Shown piece after piece: positions 8,022 through 15,263 of a stretch of DNA of 21,584 nt (its first letter is position 1; each line of letters opens with the position of its first letter). Made by a program: the position numbers and the translations under genes. The notes beneath the pieces were generated by a model, which was not told where the DNA came from, ran no database searches, and was given only the letters and a program-made list of their open reading frames with translations. The DNA comes from Bacteroidales bacterium (GTDB lineage: Bacteria; Bacteroidota; Bacteroidia; Bacteroidales; NBLH01), in NCBI GenBank assembly GCA_021647685.1, contig JAKIUH010000021.1:1-21584 (forward strand), read 5' to 3'.

Positions 8022-8318
8022 ATGTTAACAAAAAAATTATCATACAATTCGCAACTAACAGGTTTAATTATCGGTTTGTTATTACCAATATTGGTAATGT
8101 TTCTATTTTATGAATTTAGAAATATGCAAAGTTTTGATATGTTCATTAATTTAGTGAAAAAAGCCGGTATTTTAACACACTTAATCAGTTTATGTGTTGT
8201 TCCTAATTTATTGGTGTTTTTTATCTTTATGTGGACCAATCGTTTGTTTTCGGCAAAAGGGATTATAGGCGCTACATTTATTTATACATTTATTGTATTG
8301 ATTATGAAGTTTTTCTAA
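8022..8318 (+). CDS. Small three-helix membrane protein, unknown function
   Basis: The 98-residue protein has three hydrophobic segments of helix length: LTGLIIGLLLPILVMFLFY (about 13-31), ILTHLISLCVVPNLLVFFIFMW (about 50-71) and GIIGATFIYTFIVLIMKFF (about 80-98). It has almost no soluble domain and no motif I recognise. It begins 12 bases after the surE stop and is followed by a weak hairpin, so it is probably the second gene of a surE transcript. Small multi-helix proteins of this size are often found between surE and lpxB in Bacteroidetes, which argues that it is real. Function unknown. Confidence 0.7.
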   Translation: MLTKKLSYNSQLTGLIIGLLLPILVMFLFYEFRNMQSFDMFINLVKKAGILTHLISLCVVPNLLVFFIFMWTNRLFSAKGIIGATFIYTFIVLIMKFF

Positions 8319-8328
8319 GCATATATCG

Positions 8329-8352
8329 TTTCAAGTCCTGTTTGGCTTGGAA
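8329..8352 (+). terminator. Weak terminator-like hairpin after the 3-TM gene
   Basis: TTTCAAG-T-CC pairs with GG-CTTGGAA, giving 9 bp with one G-U pair and a bulged T around the loop TGTTT. TAGTTTAAT follows. It lies 11 bases after the stop at 8318 and could end the surE transcript, leaving lpxB with its own promoter. Confidence 0.35.
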
Positions 8353-8480
8353 TAGTTTAATCGTTGAAGTTAATAATAAACAGTAAAAGTTTAGACAAAT
8401 AATTCAACAATTAACAAACAGAAAAAATATTCAATACTCAGCACCCATTGAAGAGTAGTGACCAGTTCCCAGAACCCTGA

Positions 8481-8514
8481 AACAATCCACCAAAAGTTGG
8501 ACAAGTTTTAATAA
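8481..8514 (-). repeat. Interspersed hairpin repeat, copy C (reverse orientation)
   Basis: Read on the minus strand this is TTAAAACTTGTCC-N7-GGTGGATTGTT, the same 31-base unit as copies A and B. The inner stem is TCCA/TGGA where the other copies have TCCG/CGGA or TCCG/TGGA. The pair thus changes from G-C through G-U to A-U while staying paired. It occupies the gap before lpxB. The rest of that gap (8319-8552) is AT-rich degenerate sequence in which I found no convincing promoter. Confidence 0.7.
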
Positions 8515-8552
8515 TGAAACAACAATAACCAGAAACAAGTAACAATTTAACA

Positions 8553-9671
8553 ATGAGATATTACATTATTGCCGGCGAAGCATCCGGCGATTTACATGCG
8601 GCAAATTTAATGCACGAGCTCAAAAATCTGGATAAAGATGCTGAATTTCGTGTTTGGGGAGGAGATTTAATGCAACAACAAGGCGGACAAATAGTGAAGC
8701 ATTATAAAGAGCTTGCTTTTATGGGTTTTGTTGAGGTATTGATGAACATACGCCGTATAAAAAGTAATTTTGAGCTTTGTCAAACCGATTTACTTGATTT
8801 TAAACCGGACATTTTAATTTTAGTTGATTATCCCGGATTTAATTTGCGTATGGCAAAATTTGCCAAAGAAAATAATATCCGTACCTATTACTATATATCG
8901 CCTAAAATTTGGGCATGGAAGAAATCCCGTGCATGGAAAATAAAAAAATATATTGATAAAATGTTTGTGATTTTTCCTTTTGAAAAAAAGTTTTACAAAC
9001 AATATAATTATGAAGTGGAATATGTGGGTAATCCGCTTATTGATGAGCTGAAAAAGAAAAAAGAACATTTGCCCGATAAGGAAACTTTTTTGAAGCGGAA
9101 TAAACTAAGCGACAAGCCCATAATTGCTTTATTAGCGGGCAGCCGAAAGCAAGAGCTGAAATATATTTTACCCGAGATGTTAAAAGTAATGGAACATTTT
9201 CACGAATATCAATTTGTATTGGCAGGCGCTCCGGGTTTTGATGTAGAAGTATATCGTCCGTATATTGAAAAATATCCGGTTAAGTTAATTTTTAATCAAA
9301 CCTATGATTTGCTGAAACATGCAAAGGCAGCAATTGTTACATCCGGTACCGCAACTCTTGAAACAGCACTTTTTAATGTTCCGCAAGTAGTAGTATATAA
9401 AATGAACAGACTTACCTACGAAGTAGGTAAATATTTTATTAAACCTAAGTTTTTTTCATTAGTGAATATTGTCATGGACCGAACAATAGTTCAAGAATTA
9501 TTACAAAAAGATTTACCCCAAAAAATAACCGATGAACTTTCTAAAATACTTTACGATGAGCAATACTGTTATCAGATGCTTGAAAGTTATAAAGAGTTGC
9601 AAAATATTATTGGCGATTCCGGTGCATCGCGTAGGACGGCAGAAATTATTTATTCGGATTTAAACAGTTAG
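8553..9671 (+). CDS. lpxB: Lipid-A-disaccharide synthase
   Basis: This 372-residue GT-B glycosyltransferase (family GT19) joins UDP-diacylglucosamine to lipid X to make the lipid A disaccharide at the inner face of the cytoplasmic membrane. Family motifs are clear: GEASGD (8-13), LVDYPGFNLR, the YYISPKIWAWKKSR segment, FPFEKKFY, VGNPLIDE, LLAGSRKQEL and a C-terminal TSGTATLETAL with VVVYKMN. Length is normal for LpxB. Start at 8553 gives the standard MRYYIIAGEASGD opening. A 234-base gap separates it from the upstream 3-TM gene, and the SpoIID-domain gene starts 3 bases after its stop. LpxB shows the organism makes lipid A and therefore has a Gram-negative outer membrane. Confidence 0.95.
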   Translation: MRYYIIAGEASGDLHAANLMHELKNLDKDAEFRVWGGDLMQQQGGQIVKHYKELAFMGFVEVLMNIRRIKSNFELCQTDLLDFKPDILILVDYPGFNLRMAKFAKENNIRTYYYISPKIWAWKKSRAWKIKKYIDKMFVIFPFEKKFYKQYNYEVEYVGNPLIDELKKKKEHLPDKETFLKRNKLSDKPIIALLAGSRKQELKYILPEMLKVMEHFHEYQFVLAGAPGFDVEVYRPYIEKYPVKLIFNQTYDLLKHAKAAIVTSGTATLETALFNVPQVVVYKMNRLTYEVGKYFIKPKFFSLVNIVMDRTIVQELLQKDLPQKITDELSKILYDEQYCYQMLESYKELQNIIGDSGASRRTAEIIYSDLNS

Positions 9672-9674
9672 TTT

Positions 9675-10814
9675 ATGAGAAATATATTTTTACTTTTTAT
9701 CTTAATTCAAATAAGTACCGTAGCTCAAGAAATTAAAATTGGTGTTTTTAATAAGCAAAATATCAAAAAAGTTTTTTTTGAAGCCAATAAAGGAAAATAC
9801 AAATTATATATTGACGGAAAGAAAAAATATACGCTAAAAGGCAGTCGTTCATTAATTATAAAATCAGAGGGAGAACAAATTATTGTCAGCTTGCCTAAAA
9901 AGGATTATTCAGGAAAAAATATTTTTTTGAAAGGAAAAAAGAAAGCCGTAATTTCTATTAAACCGGTTGTCCCAAAACAAAAAGCTCGTCAGTATTACGG
10001 TTCTATAAATATTTTGGCAAAACCAAATAAATTGGTGTTGATAAATTTGCCTCCATTTCAAAAATACCTAGCCGGTGTAGTTGAAGCAGAAAGTGGGACA
10101 AGTGCTAAAAGTGAATATTACAAAACTCAAGCAATTATATGTAGAACTTATGCATTACAAAAGTGGGACAAACACAAGAAAGATGGATTTAACTTATGCG
10201 ATGGCGTGCATTGTCAGGCATATAAAGGAGTATCAACGACAAATGATTTAATCCGTAAATCGGTAAAAAAAACGGATAATTTTGTTATCCTTGACAAGAA
10301 TAATCATTTAATTGAGGCTTTATTCAGTGCAAACTGTGGTGGACAGACCAATAGTTCAGAAATGGTTTGGTCGTCCGTAATTCCGTATTTGCGTTCGGTT
10401 AAAGACCCGTATTGTATTAATCAAAGGCAGGCTAAATGGGAAAAAACTATTCCGTTATCAAAATTTATATCCTTTTTAAAAAGCAAGGGTTTGTCTATTC
10501 CCGCTACAATTTCTGTTGATAGCTTTAAATTTAAGCAGCCCAATCGTGTTAAGTACTACATCATAAATAATCAAAAAGTTAAATTGACTAGCTTACGTTT
10601 TGGTTTAGGCTTACGTTCTACTTTTTTTGAGATTGAACCTTCGGGTAGTTTATTAAAATTTCATGGGCGAGGTTATGGTCACGGTGTGGGAATGTGTCAA
10701 GAGGGAGCTATGAATATGGCAAAAAAAGGTAAAAAATATGATGAAATTATTAAGTTTTATTATACGGGTGTGAAAATAAAACCTATGAAACAGGCTGTAA
10801 ATTTGCCAAAGTAG
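9675..10814 (+). CDS. Exported SpoIID/LytB-domain protein (lytic transglycosylase-like)
   Basis: The 379-residue protein has an N-terminal signal peptide (MRNIFLLFILIQISTVAQ), a beta-rich stretch to about 115, and then a full SpoIID domain to the end. The signature YLAGVVEAESG (131-141) is present; Glu139 aligns with the catalytic glutamate of SpoIID, a lytic transglycosylase acting on denuded glycan strands. QAIICRTYAL, FSANCGGQTNSSEMVW and GRGYGHGVGMCQEGA (331-345) are also conserved. Several cysteines (175, 180, 221, 247, 341) may form disulfides or bind metal. In Bacillus SpoIID works in engulfment; this organism is not a spore former judging by the rest of the window, so it more likely trims peptidoglycan in the periplasm. 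It starts 3 bases after lpxB and is very probably cotranscribed with it. Confidence 0.88.
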   Translation: MRNIFLLFILIQISTVAQEIKIGVFNKQNIKKVFFEANKGKYKLYIDGKKKYTLKGSRSLIIKSEGEQIIVSLPKKDYSGKNIFLKGKKKAVISIKPVVPKQKARQYYGSINILAKPNKLVLINLPPFQKYLAGVVEAESGTSAKSEYYKTQAIICRTYALQKWDKHKKDGFNLCDGVHCQAYKGVSTTNDLIRKSVKKTDNFVILDKNNHLIEALFSANCGGQTNSSEMVWSSVIPYLRSVKDPYCINQRQAKWEKTIPLSKFISFLKSKGLSIPATISVDSFKFKQPNRVKYYIINNQKVKLTSLRFGLGLRSTFFEIEPSGSLLKFHGRGYGHGVGMCQEGAMNMAKKGKKYDEIIKFYYTGVKIKPMKQAVNLPK

Positions 10815-10820
10815 AAAAAA

Positions 10821-10854
10821 TAAGGTGATGTAATTAAAATTTCACATCACCTTA
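10821..10854. terminator. Bidirectional hairpin between spoIID-like gene and lepB
   Basis: A perfect 11-bp stem pairs TAAGGTGATGT (10821-10831) with ACATCACCTTA (10844-10854) around a 12-base loop. On the minus strand the stem is followed by TTTTTT, a good intrinsic terminator for lepB. On the plus strand it is followed by an A/T-rich run, 7 bases after the SpoIID-domain stop. Confidence 0.65.
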
Positions 10855-10885
10855 AAATTATATATTATTGTTTAAAATATGTTTT

Positions 10886-12229
10886 TTATTCCTTTCTAAC
10901 CAATTTAAACAATCTGTCCCAACGGAAATTTGCAGGGAAAGTTTTTTCAGGGTTAAGAGAATAAAATATCAAAACAGGTTTACCTACAATATGGTCTTCG
11001 GGTACAAAACCCCATGCACGTGAATCGGCAGAATTATGACGATTATCGCCCATCATCCAGTAATAATCTTGCTTAAAAGTATATTCTTCTATGGGTTTCC
11101 CGTCTATATATACTTTTCCGTCTTTTTCCATATAATTATTATGTTCATATACATCAATGACACGGCGGTAAAGTATTATATTGGTAGAATCTAATTTAAT
11201 GGTCATTCCTTTTTTAGGAATTACCAAGGGACCAAAATTATCATTGTTCCATGGGATTTTTGGATTATGCGGGAAAATACTCGGGTCGTATTCACCTTTT
11301 GGAGCTATTGTTTTTTTTACTTCAACAATTGTAGGGAATTGCTCTAGTTTTTTTACCATTTCATTGGTTAAGGGTAACAAATACAGTCCGCCTGCCGGAT
11401 AAATTTGCACATCCGATTTATAAATCCCTAAACGTTCAAAAGCTTTGGGATTAATATTTTCACCACTGGTTCTTACCGTATAATTCCATTGCAAACCCTT
11501 GTAGTCGGGTTGCGGAACACCGTTTCGATATACTTTTGTATCAATAATTTGTAATGTATCACCGGCAACAGCCACACAACGTTTTACAAAATTTTCTTTT
11601 TTATCTACAGGTCGTACTTTTATTTCATATTCATTTAAAATTCGTTCACGTCCATACATCCTAACCCATTGATAGTAATCAGGATTTTCGTAACCGACAA
11701 TTATGGTATCACCCACAGGAAAATTAAATACTACAATATCATCACGTTCAACTTTACCAAAACCGGCAAGGCGTTTATAGGGCCATTCTATCCATTCCAA
11801 ATAAGAATTTGTACTTTTGGTCCATGGCAAAGTATTATGTACTAATGGAAATGCAAGCGGTGTATTAGGTATTTGCGGTCCATAGCTTAATTTACTTACA
11901 AATAAATGATCGCCTATTAATAAAGTTTTTTCAAGTGAACCCGTTGGAATAGCATATAGTTGAAAAATAAAAATCTTTATTATAGTGGATACTACCAATG
12001 CAAAAATTAAAGCATCTGCCCACTCTTTCCATTTTTGTTTGGGTTCTCCCTTTTTTTGTGCAAACGGATTCCACTTTACTTTTTTACTAATGTAAACATC
12101 AAAAATAATCGGTAAACCGATTAACATCCATGGGCTGCGTGCCCAAATCATCCACAAAATCCATATAATTGATGCGATGCCGAATTTAATCCACTGTTTA
12201 CGGCTTGGTTTATTCTCTAAAAAATTCAT
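10886..12229 (-). CDS. lepB: Signal peptidase I, long Bacteroidetes form
   Basis: This 447-residue type I signal peptidase cleaves signal peptides from exported proteins at the periplasmic face of the inner membrane. There are two N-terminal hydrophobic regions (about 16-45), then a membrane helix (about 73-90) leading into the nucleophile box IPTGSLEKTL with Ser98. The residue after Ser is Leu rather than the usual Met. The lysine box FVKRCVAVAGD has Lys216 intact, and box E MGDNRHNSADSRAWGFVP is canonical at 393-410. The long region between the lysine box and box E (about 230-385) is the insertion typical of Bacteroidetes LepB and is shared in shorter form by the paralogue at 4057-4890. No other complete signal peptidase is seen here. 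Its terminator is the 10821-10854 hairpin. Confidence 0.95.
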   Translation of the reverse strand: MNFLENKPSRKQWIKFGIASIIWILWMIWARSPWMLIGLPIIFDVYISKKVKWNPFAQKKGEPKQKWKEWADALIFALVVSTIIKIFIFQLYAIPTGSLEKTLLIGDHLFVSKLSYGPQIPNTPLAFPLVHNTLPWTKSTNSYLEWIEWPYKRLAGFGKVERDDIVVFNFPVGDTIIVGYENPDYYQWVRMYGRERILNEYEIKVRPVDKKENFVKRCVAVAGDTLQIIDTKVYRNGVPQPDYKGLQWNYTVRTSGENINPKAFERLGIYKSDVQIYPAGGLYLLPLTNEMVKKLEQFPTIVEVKKTIAPKGEYDPSIFPHNPKIPWNNDNFGPLVIPKKGMTIKLDSTNIILYRRVIDVYEHNNYMEKDGKVYIDGKPIEEYTFKQDYYWMMGDNRHNSADSRAWGFVPEDHIVGKPVLIFYSLNPEKTFPANFRWDRLFKLVRKE

Positions 12230-12381
12230 TTTTAATGCGTTATCGTTTTAATAAACATATTTTTGCCTGTAAAAGTACTCTTTTTATTGAAAATTTCATA
12301 AAAGTTAAACACAAAGTTTCTTTTATACAAGTTCGTTTTTTTGTTTGATATATACAGATGTATAAATATATATATTAATCA

Positions 12382-12401
12382 AATACCTACTTTTAGGTAT
12401 T
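12382..12401. promoter_or_regulatory. NarL-like 7-2-7 palindrome upstream of the porin gene
   Basis: AATACCTA (12382-12389) and TAGGTATT (12394-12401) form a perfect 8-bp inverted repeat. Read as heptamers, TACCTAC and TACCTAA face each other across 2 bases, the 7-2-7 layout of NarL/NarP sites (heptamer TACYYMT, six of seven positions matched in each). It overlaps the -33 region of the candidate promoter at 12400-12430. Confidence 0.4.
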
Positions 12402-12430
12402 GTGTTGCAGACCAAATGCCCATACATTTG
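12400..12430 (+). promoter_or_regulatory. Candidate promoter for the porin/FMN-binding operon
   Basis: TACATTTG (12423-12430) is a perfect TAnnTTTG -7 box. TTG (12400-12402) lies 20 bases upstream at the expected -33 position. It is followed by a 5' leader of about 70 bases before the ATG at 12509. The overlap with the palindrome at 12382-12401 suggests regulated expression. Confidence 0.5.
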
Positions 12431-12508
12431 CATTATATTTAGAACGAATCTAAATAATATGATTGTCGATAATCAGAAGTTTAAAAATTTGTATTATTTA
12501 ACTTAAAA

Positions 12509-13702
12509 ATGAAGGAAATGAAAAAACTATTCTTAATATTTCTGATAGGGATATTTGTACATGTGCAATTAAAAGCACAAGGCGATACTGCATTGGCAAA
12601 TGAGCGGGTAAACACTGTGCAAAAAATGCATTATAAAGATAATAAATTTGTTATTGGAGGATATGGTCAGGTTGATTACAATCAGCAGCTTAGTTCAGAA
12701 ACAAATTATAACGGAAACATGGATGTTCATCGTATTGTTTTGCTTTTTGGTTATAAATTTGATAACAAAACATCCGTTTATACCGAAGTAGAATATGAGC
12801 ATGTACAAGAAGTTTTTATTGAGCAAGCATTCATTAATCATAAAATAAATCCTTGGCTAAACTTTCGTGCAGGTTTAATGTTAATTCCAATGGGAATAAT
12901 TAACGAATATCATGAACCGCCAATCTTTAACGGAGTAGAGCGCCCAAATCTTGATAAATATATTGTACCCTCAACTTGGCGAGAAATCGGTGCCGGATTT
13001 ATGGGTAGGGTGGATGAGTACTCTTTGAAATATCAAATATATATTACCAACGGTTTGTTGGGCTATGATGGCGATGCGCGTTTTAACGGACAAAACGGAC
13101 TTAGAGGAGGAAGGCAAAAAGGAATGGAATCGGTATTCAGTTTTCCTAATTTTGCCGGAAGAATTGATTATTTTGCTATTCCGGGCTTAAAATTAGGACT
13201 TTCGGGATATTTCGGCAAATCACAATCTACTGCATATCAAGGCATTGATAAAAATGATGAAATGTTAAAGTCAACTGCCGACAGTACAGTTGTCGGAATA
13301 TCAATGTTGGGTTTTGATGCTCAGTATAATATAGCAGGCTTTGGATTTACAGGACAATTATACTACTCAAAACACAATAATGTATTGCAGTATAATACCT
13401 TTACAGGCAGCGATTTAGGCAAAAGTTTGTTTGGATATTATATTGAGCTATCCAATAATATTCTTAATTCTTTGCCTACAAAGCATGAATTAATTCCATT
13501 TATCCGCTACGAGAACTACGACACTCAATTTTCTGTTAGTTATGATACTCCCATAAATAATACATCAAACAGACAAGAGTATATTTTTGGATTGGGTTGG
13601 AAAATGCATCGAAATGCGATAGTGAAGATGGATTATCAAATTATTGATAATGGAGTTGAAAGCAAAAACTTTTTAAACATGGGCATTGGTTTTATGTTTT
13701 AA
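12509..13702 (+). CDS. Outer-membrane beta-barrel, porin-like
   Basis: The 397-residue protein has a signal peptide (MKKLFLIFLIGIFVHVQLKAQ; the ATG at 12518 is equally possible as start). The mature part is made of alternating aromatic/polar beta strands: FVIGGYGQVDYNQ, DVHRIVLLFGYKFDNKTSVYTEVEYEH, LNFRAGLMLIPMGIINEYH. It ends in a terminal phenylalanine (NMGIGFMF), the usual C-terminal signal for outer-membrane barrel assembly. The pattern recalls phosphate-selective OprO/OprP-type and related short porins, but no substrate-defining residues can be read. It has its own promoter with a NarL-like palindrome and is followed, 100 bases on, by an FMN-binding protein. The pair suggests a shared anaerobic-respiration or redox role, which is inference. 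Confidence 0.75.
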   Translation: MKEMKKLFLIFLIGIFVHVQLKAQGDTALANERVNTVQKMHYKDNKFVIGGYGQVDYNQQLSSETNYNGNMDVHRIVLLFGYKFDNKTSVYTEVEYEHVQEVFIEQAFINHKINPWLNFRAGLMLIPMGIINEYHEPPIFNGVERPNLDKYIVPSTWREIGAGFMGRVDEYSLKYQIYITNGLLGYDGDARFNGQNGLRGGRQKGMESVFSFPNFAGRIDYFAIPGLKLGLSGYFGKSQSTAYQGIDKNDEMLKSTADSTVVGISMLGFDAQYNIAGFGFTGQLYYSKHNNVLQYNTFTGSDLGKSLFGYYIELSNNILNSLPTKHELIPFIRYENYDTQFSVSYDTPINNTSNRQEYIFGLGWKMHRNAIVKMDYQIIDNGVESKNFLNMGIGFMF

Positions 13703-13746
13703 ACGCAGATTAATTTTAGTTTAAATTTTATAGTGAATTAATAGAT

Positions 13747-13772
13747 TGCCGGAGAACAAAGGTTCTCCGGTA
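13747..13772 (+). other. Intercistronic hairpin between porin and FMN-binding genes
   Basis: CCGGAGAAC (13749-13757) pairs perfectly with GTTCTCCGG (13762-13770) around AAAG; a flanking G-U and T-A pair extend it to 11 bp. No U-tract follows, and the FMN-binding gene starts 30 bases later. It is more likely an mRNA processing, stability or attenuation element than a full terminator. Confidence 0.55.
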
Positions 13773-13802
13773 AACAGGTTAAAAACAAATAAAAATTTTA
13801 TT

Positions 13803-14396
13803 ATGAAGTATTTAATTATTGCAGTAGTTTCTTATTTTGGACTGTTTATTACAAACAATGTTGGCGATTTAAGTCCTCGTATTCAAAAATCAATTGAAAA
13901 AGAGATAAAAAAAATTTGGAAAGATGAAGATGTTATAAAAACACCCATGAAAATTGATGAAAGCACAGCCCAAGAATTACAAATTGAGGCAGATAAAAAC
14001 TTTGTATTAAAATCAGGAAACAAAACTTTAGCATACTTATTTGTTCGTAGAACAAAAGGTTGTGTAATTGGCGGATGTTCGGAAGATGGTGTACAAAGTT
14101 TTCAAGAGCCGGTTATTGGAGAACGTTATGAGCATTTTGATTATATGTTGATACTGAATAAAGATTTAAGTGTGAAAAAAGTAAAAATATTAGTATATGA
14201 TGGCGAATACGGTTATGAAGTAGGTTCAAAACTTTGGTTAAAACAGTTTATCGGATATTCAGGAGGTGAATTAAACTACGGTAAAGATATTCAAGCACTT
14301 TCCGGCGCAACAGTATCGGCTCAGTCAATAACCGAAGACATTCAACAAATGCATGAAATTGCGCTAGAACTAAGGAAAAAAGGTATTATATAGATG
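13803..14396 (+). CDS. FMN-binding domain protein with a single N-terminal membrane segment
   Basis: The protein has 196 residues plus stop, starting at the ATG at 13803. An in-frame start at 13746 exists, but 13803 begins directly with the hydrophobic segment MKYLIIAVVSYFGLFI, a signal peptide or anchor. The C-terminal half is an FMN-binding domain: YDGEYGYEVGSK...FIGYSG, then the flavinylation motif LSGAT with Thr170 as the likely phosphoester attachment site used by the flavin transferase ApbE. The usual ApbE motif is Dxx(S/T)GA(T/S); here the Asp position is Gln164 (QALSGAT), with Asp162 two residues earlier. A pair of cysteines (TKGCVIGGCSED, Cys87 and Cys92) could bind a cofactor or form a disulfide. 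Such proteins act as periplasmic electron carriers, as NqrC, RnfG and related proteins do. No apbE is in the window. Confidence 0.8.
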
Positions 14397-14435
14397 TTAT
14401 TTTTATTTTAAATATGCTTGACATGACACTAGGGT

Positions 14436-15194
14436 TTATTGGGGCTCCTTAAATTTTTGGCGCACCGTTTCATAAAGCAAAATTCCGGTAGCAACCGAAA
14501 CATTTAATGATTCGATGGTTCCCAAAATTGGAATTTTTACAACATTATCAGCTATTTTAAGTATTTTGGGTGATACGCCTTTTTCTTCCGAGCCCATTAC
14601 TAAAGCTACCGGATTATTATAATTTACAGAAGTATAATTGGTTTCTGTTTTTTCACTTGCTGCGATAATTTGTAAGCCACTGGTTTTTAAAAAATCAATG
14701 GTTTGTAATAAACTGCGTACTCTGCATATAGGCACTTTAAACAAAGCTCCTGCCGATGTTTTTATTGCATCTCCGGTTATGGCAGCACTTCCTTTGTCGG
14801 GTATAACAATAGCATGCACACCCGAGCATTCAGCAGTCCGGACAATAGCACCAAAATTACGAACATCTGATATTTCATCTAAAATGAGTATAAAAGGATT
14901 TTCGCCTTCTTCATAAATTGTTGGTATTATATGTTCAAGCTTTTGATAGCTAATGGGCGAAAGCACAGCAATTACCCCCTGATGATTTTTTCCTTGATAT
15001 ATTTTGAATTTTTCTTGTGGGACAAATTGCACAGGTACTTGATGCATATTGGCAACACTCAATAATTCTTTTACAAGTGCACTCTGGTTTCCTCTTTGAA
15101 TTTGAATTTTGTCAAAATCTTTTCCTGATTTTATGGCTTCTATTACTGAACGTACACCAAAAATTAAATCTTTATCTTTCCTTTTATTTGCCAT
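14436..15194 (-). CDS. rlmB: 23S rRNA (guanosine-2'-O)-methyltransferase RlmB-like (SpoU/TrmH family)
   Basis: This 252-residue protein has an N-terminal L30e-like substrate-binding domain (about 8-95) and a C-terminal SPOUT methyltransferase domain with the trefoil-knot motifs. Motif 1 is LDEISDVRNFGAIVRTAE, with Asn113 and Arg119; motif 2 is MGSEEKGVS (200-208); motif 3 is IPILGTIESLNVSVATGILLYE (222-243), with the expected Ser-Leu-Asn-Val-Ser. RlmB methylates the 2'-O of G2251 (E. coli numbering) in 23S rRNA using S-adenosylmethionine; close relatives modify other sites. The N-terminal layout IFGVRSVIEAI favours RlmB over TrmH or TrmL. It starts 69 bases after the GWxTD lipoprotein stop on the same strand, so it is probably the downstream gene of that transcript. 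It converges on the FMN-binding gene. Confidence 0.88.
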   Translation of the reverse strand: MANKRKDKDLIFGVRSVIEAIKSGKDFDKIQIQRGNQSALVKELLSVANMHQVPVQFVPQEKFKIYQGKNHQGVIAVLSPISYQKLEHIIPTIYEEGENPFILILDEISDVRNFGAIVRTAECSGVHAIVIPDKGSAAITGDAIKTSAGALFKVPICRVRSLLQTIDFLKTSGLQIIAASEKTETNYTSVNYNNPVALVMGSEEKGVSPKILKIADNVVKIPILGTIESLNVSVATGILLYETVRQKFKEPQ

Positions 15195-15263
15195 TTATTT
15201 AATATTCTCTAATTATTATTACTAATTTCTATATACCGATTAACAATTACTCTTGCTAAATAA

